From Enterococcus crotali (lineage in GTDB: Bacteria > Bacillota > Bacilli > Lactobacillales > Enterococcaceae): DNA of 38,886 nt. The notes under the pieces are model-generated. The model saw only the letters and a list, made by a program, of their open reading frames with translations. It was not told where the DNA came from and did no database searches. The position numbers and the translations under genes were made by a program. The DNA lies in NCBI RefSeq assembly GCF_000633635.1, contig NZ_AYPQ01000004.1:184283-223168 (forward strand), given 5' to 3'. Positions 38,366 to 38,886 of the stretch are shown piece after piece (within the stretch, counting starts at the first letter, position 1; every line of letters begins with the position of its first letter).

Positions 38366-38886
38366 TTAGTTGATTGTTACTGCTACGCCAAAATGATCGC
38401 TGATAATAGGTGTTTGTTTTCCGTCAAAGACGATTTGATAATTAGAGATCACTAATTCTTGTGAAGTGAAAATATAATCGATGCGCAGTTTTTCTTGGTT
38501 TTTCCCCCAGCCGTCAATGGCTTTTTCAACGGTGTGTTCCCCGACTTTTTTCTTTGCTGCTAAAAAGCTGTCTTGCAACTGTAATGAACTAGCCAGGACA
38601 AGGTCATAGCCGGTTTTAGCGACCGAAGCTGGATTGTTGAAATCACCCATGAGCAATATTGGTGAAGCTGTGTGTTGTAATGCTTGCTCCGTTTGCTGCC
38701 ACTCGTATGAAAAACCGCCAGTTTCTAGCCACCAAGAGTAATGACAACAGATGGCTGTGATTGGTTTTTCCGCTAATTTTGTTTGACCGATAAGTAGCAC
38801 TCTGGTACGGTAATCATTCGGATTTTTTTTCTCAGAAACTACGACGGCTTTTGCTTGAATCGGCTGTTTGGAAAGAAGGGCAACGC
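38366..38886 (-). CDS. Endonuclease/exonuclease/phosphatase superfamily protein, 5' end outside window
   Basis: The C-terminal about 173 residues of an EEP-fold hydrolase. Catalytic motifs are visible: the His in CCHYSWW, Asp and Asn in LLMGDFNNPA, IDYIFTS, and the final SDHFGVAV with the catalytic Asp-His. The frame stays open to the window edge (VALLSKQP, then VVVSEKKNPNDYRTRVLLIG), so an internal GTG at 38800 is not the true start. Members cleave phosphodiesters or phosphomonoesters of nucleic acids, lipids or sugars; which one cannot be told. Confidence 0.88.
   Translation of the reverse strand, partial: VALLSKQPIQAKAVVVSEKKNPNDYRTRVLLIGQTKLAEKPITAICCHYSWWLETGGFSYEWQQTEQALQHTASPILLMGDFNNPASVAKTGYDLVLASSLQLQDSFLAAKKKVGEHTVEKAIDGWGKNQEKLRIDYIFTSQELVISNYQIVFDGKQTPIISDHFGVAVTIN

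Overview
The window reads as low-GC chromosomal DNA of a Firmicute, most likely an Enterococcus of the E. faecalis-like group. Pointers are three Mga-type regulators, a class A sortase, a chitin-active AA10 oxygenase with FnIII and chitin-binding modules, strong AGGAGG ribosome binding sites, and a maltodextrin locus with DexB, neopullulanase and an MdxEFG-type ABC importer. The species call is inference. I see no rRNA, tRNA, prophage, insertion sequence or CRISPR array.

Layout. 1-5240: two Mga-like regulators facing each other, an OmpR-type winged-helix protein with a degenerate receiver, and small or remnant ORFs. 5241-7944: a secreted protein, sortase A, and an unrecognised 260-aa protein. 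7949-11928: a beta-glucoside PTS unit (GH1 hydrolase, EIIC, small membrane protein) divergent from an RpiR/SIS regulator. 12025-18638: housekeeping or accessory singletons (DUF1697, DUF1622, methyltransferase, ACT protein, two GNATs, C39-like peptidase, NagB/YieK-like deaminase, Tag glycosylase). 18749-20958: DUF4865 gene divergent from a LysR-RpiR pair. 21214-24545: a third Mga-like regulator divergent from the AA10 oxygenase gene. 24655-28091: MerR-DUF4260, AraC-GyrI, and MerR-GyrI plus stand-alone GyrI. 28092-28418: a cluster of dispersed repeats. 28419-37585: the maltodextrin locus, with three GH13 hydrolases leftward and the ABC importer rightward from a shared control region carrying two identical palindromes. 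37621-38886: an NAD-binding epimerase-like gene and an EEP-superfamily hydrolase running off the edge.

Two themes stand out. First, ten transcription regulators lie in 39 kb, several next to readable operators: ATC-N9-GAT before the LysR gene, two MerR-type promoters with 19- and 20-bp spacers, and an inverted TGTGA repeat before the GH1 gene. Second, six genes are broken by what look like eight single missing bases, almost all in or beside short homopolymers. Five of these fall in the three GH13 genes. Each reading frame is restored by adding one base, with intact catalytic motifs on both sides. That pattern fits sequencing or assembly deletions better than natural decay, although a real loss of maltodextrin hydrolysis cannot be excluded from sequence alone.

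I did not find a clearly new multi-gene system. The best leads for novelty are the repeat families at 12.6, 21.0 and 28.1 kb, the three-copy 54-bp repeat at 28.2-28.4 kb, a structured element after the NagB-like gene, a long intergenic stem-loop between two GH13 genes, and the degenerate-receiver regulator with its unrecognised partner ORF.
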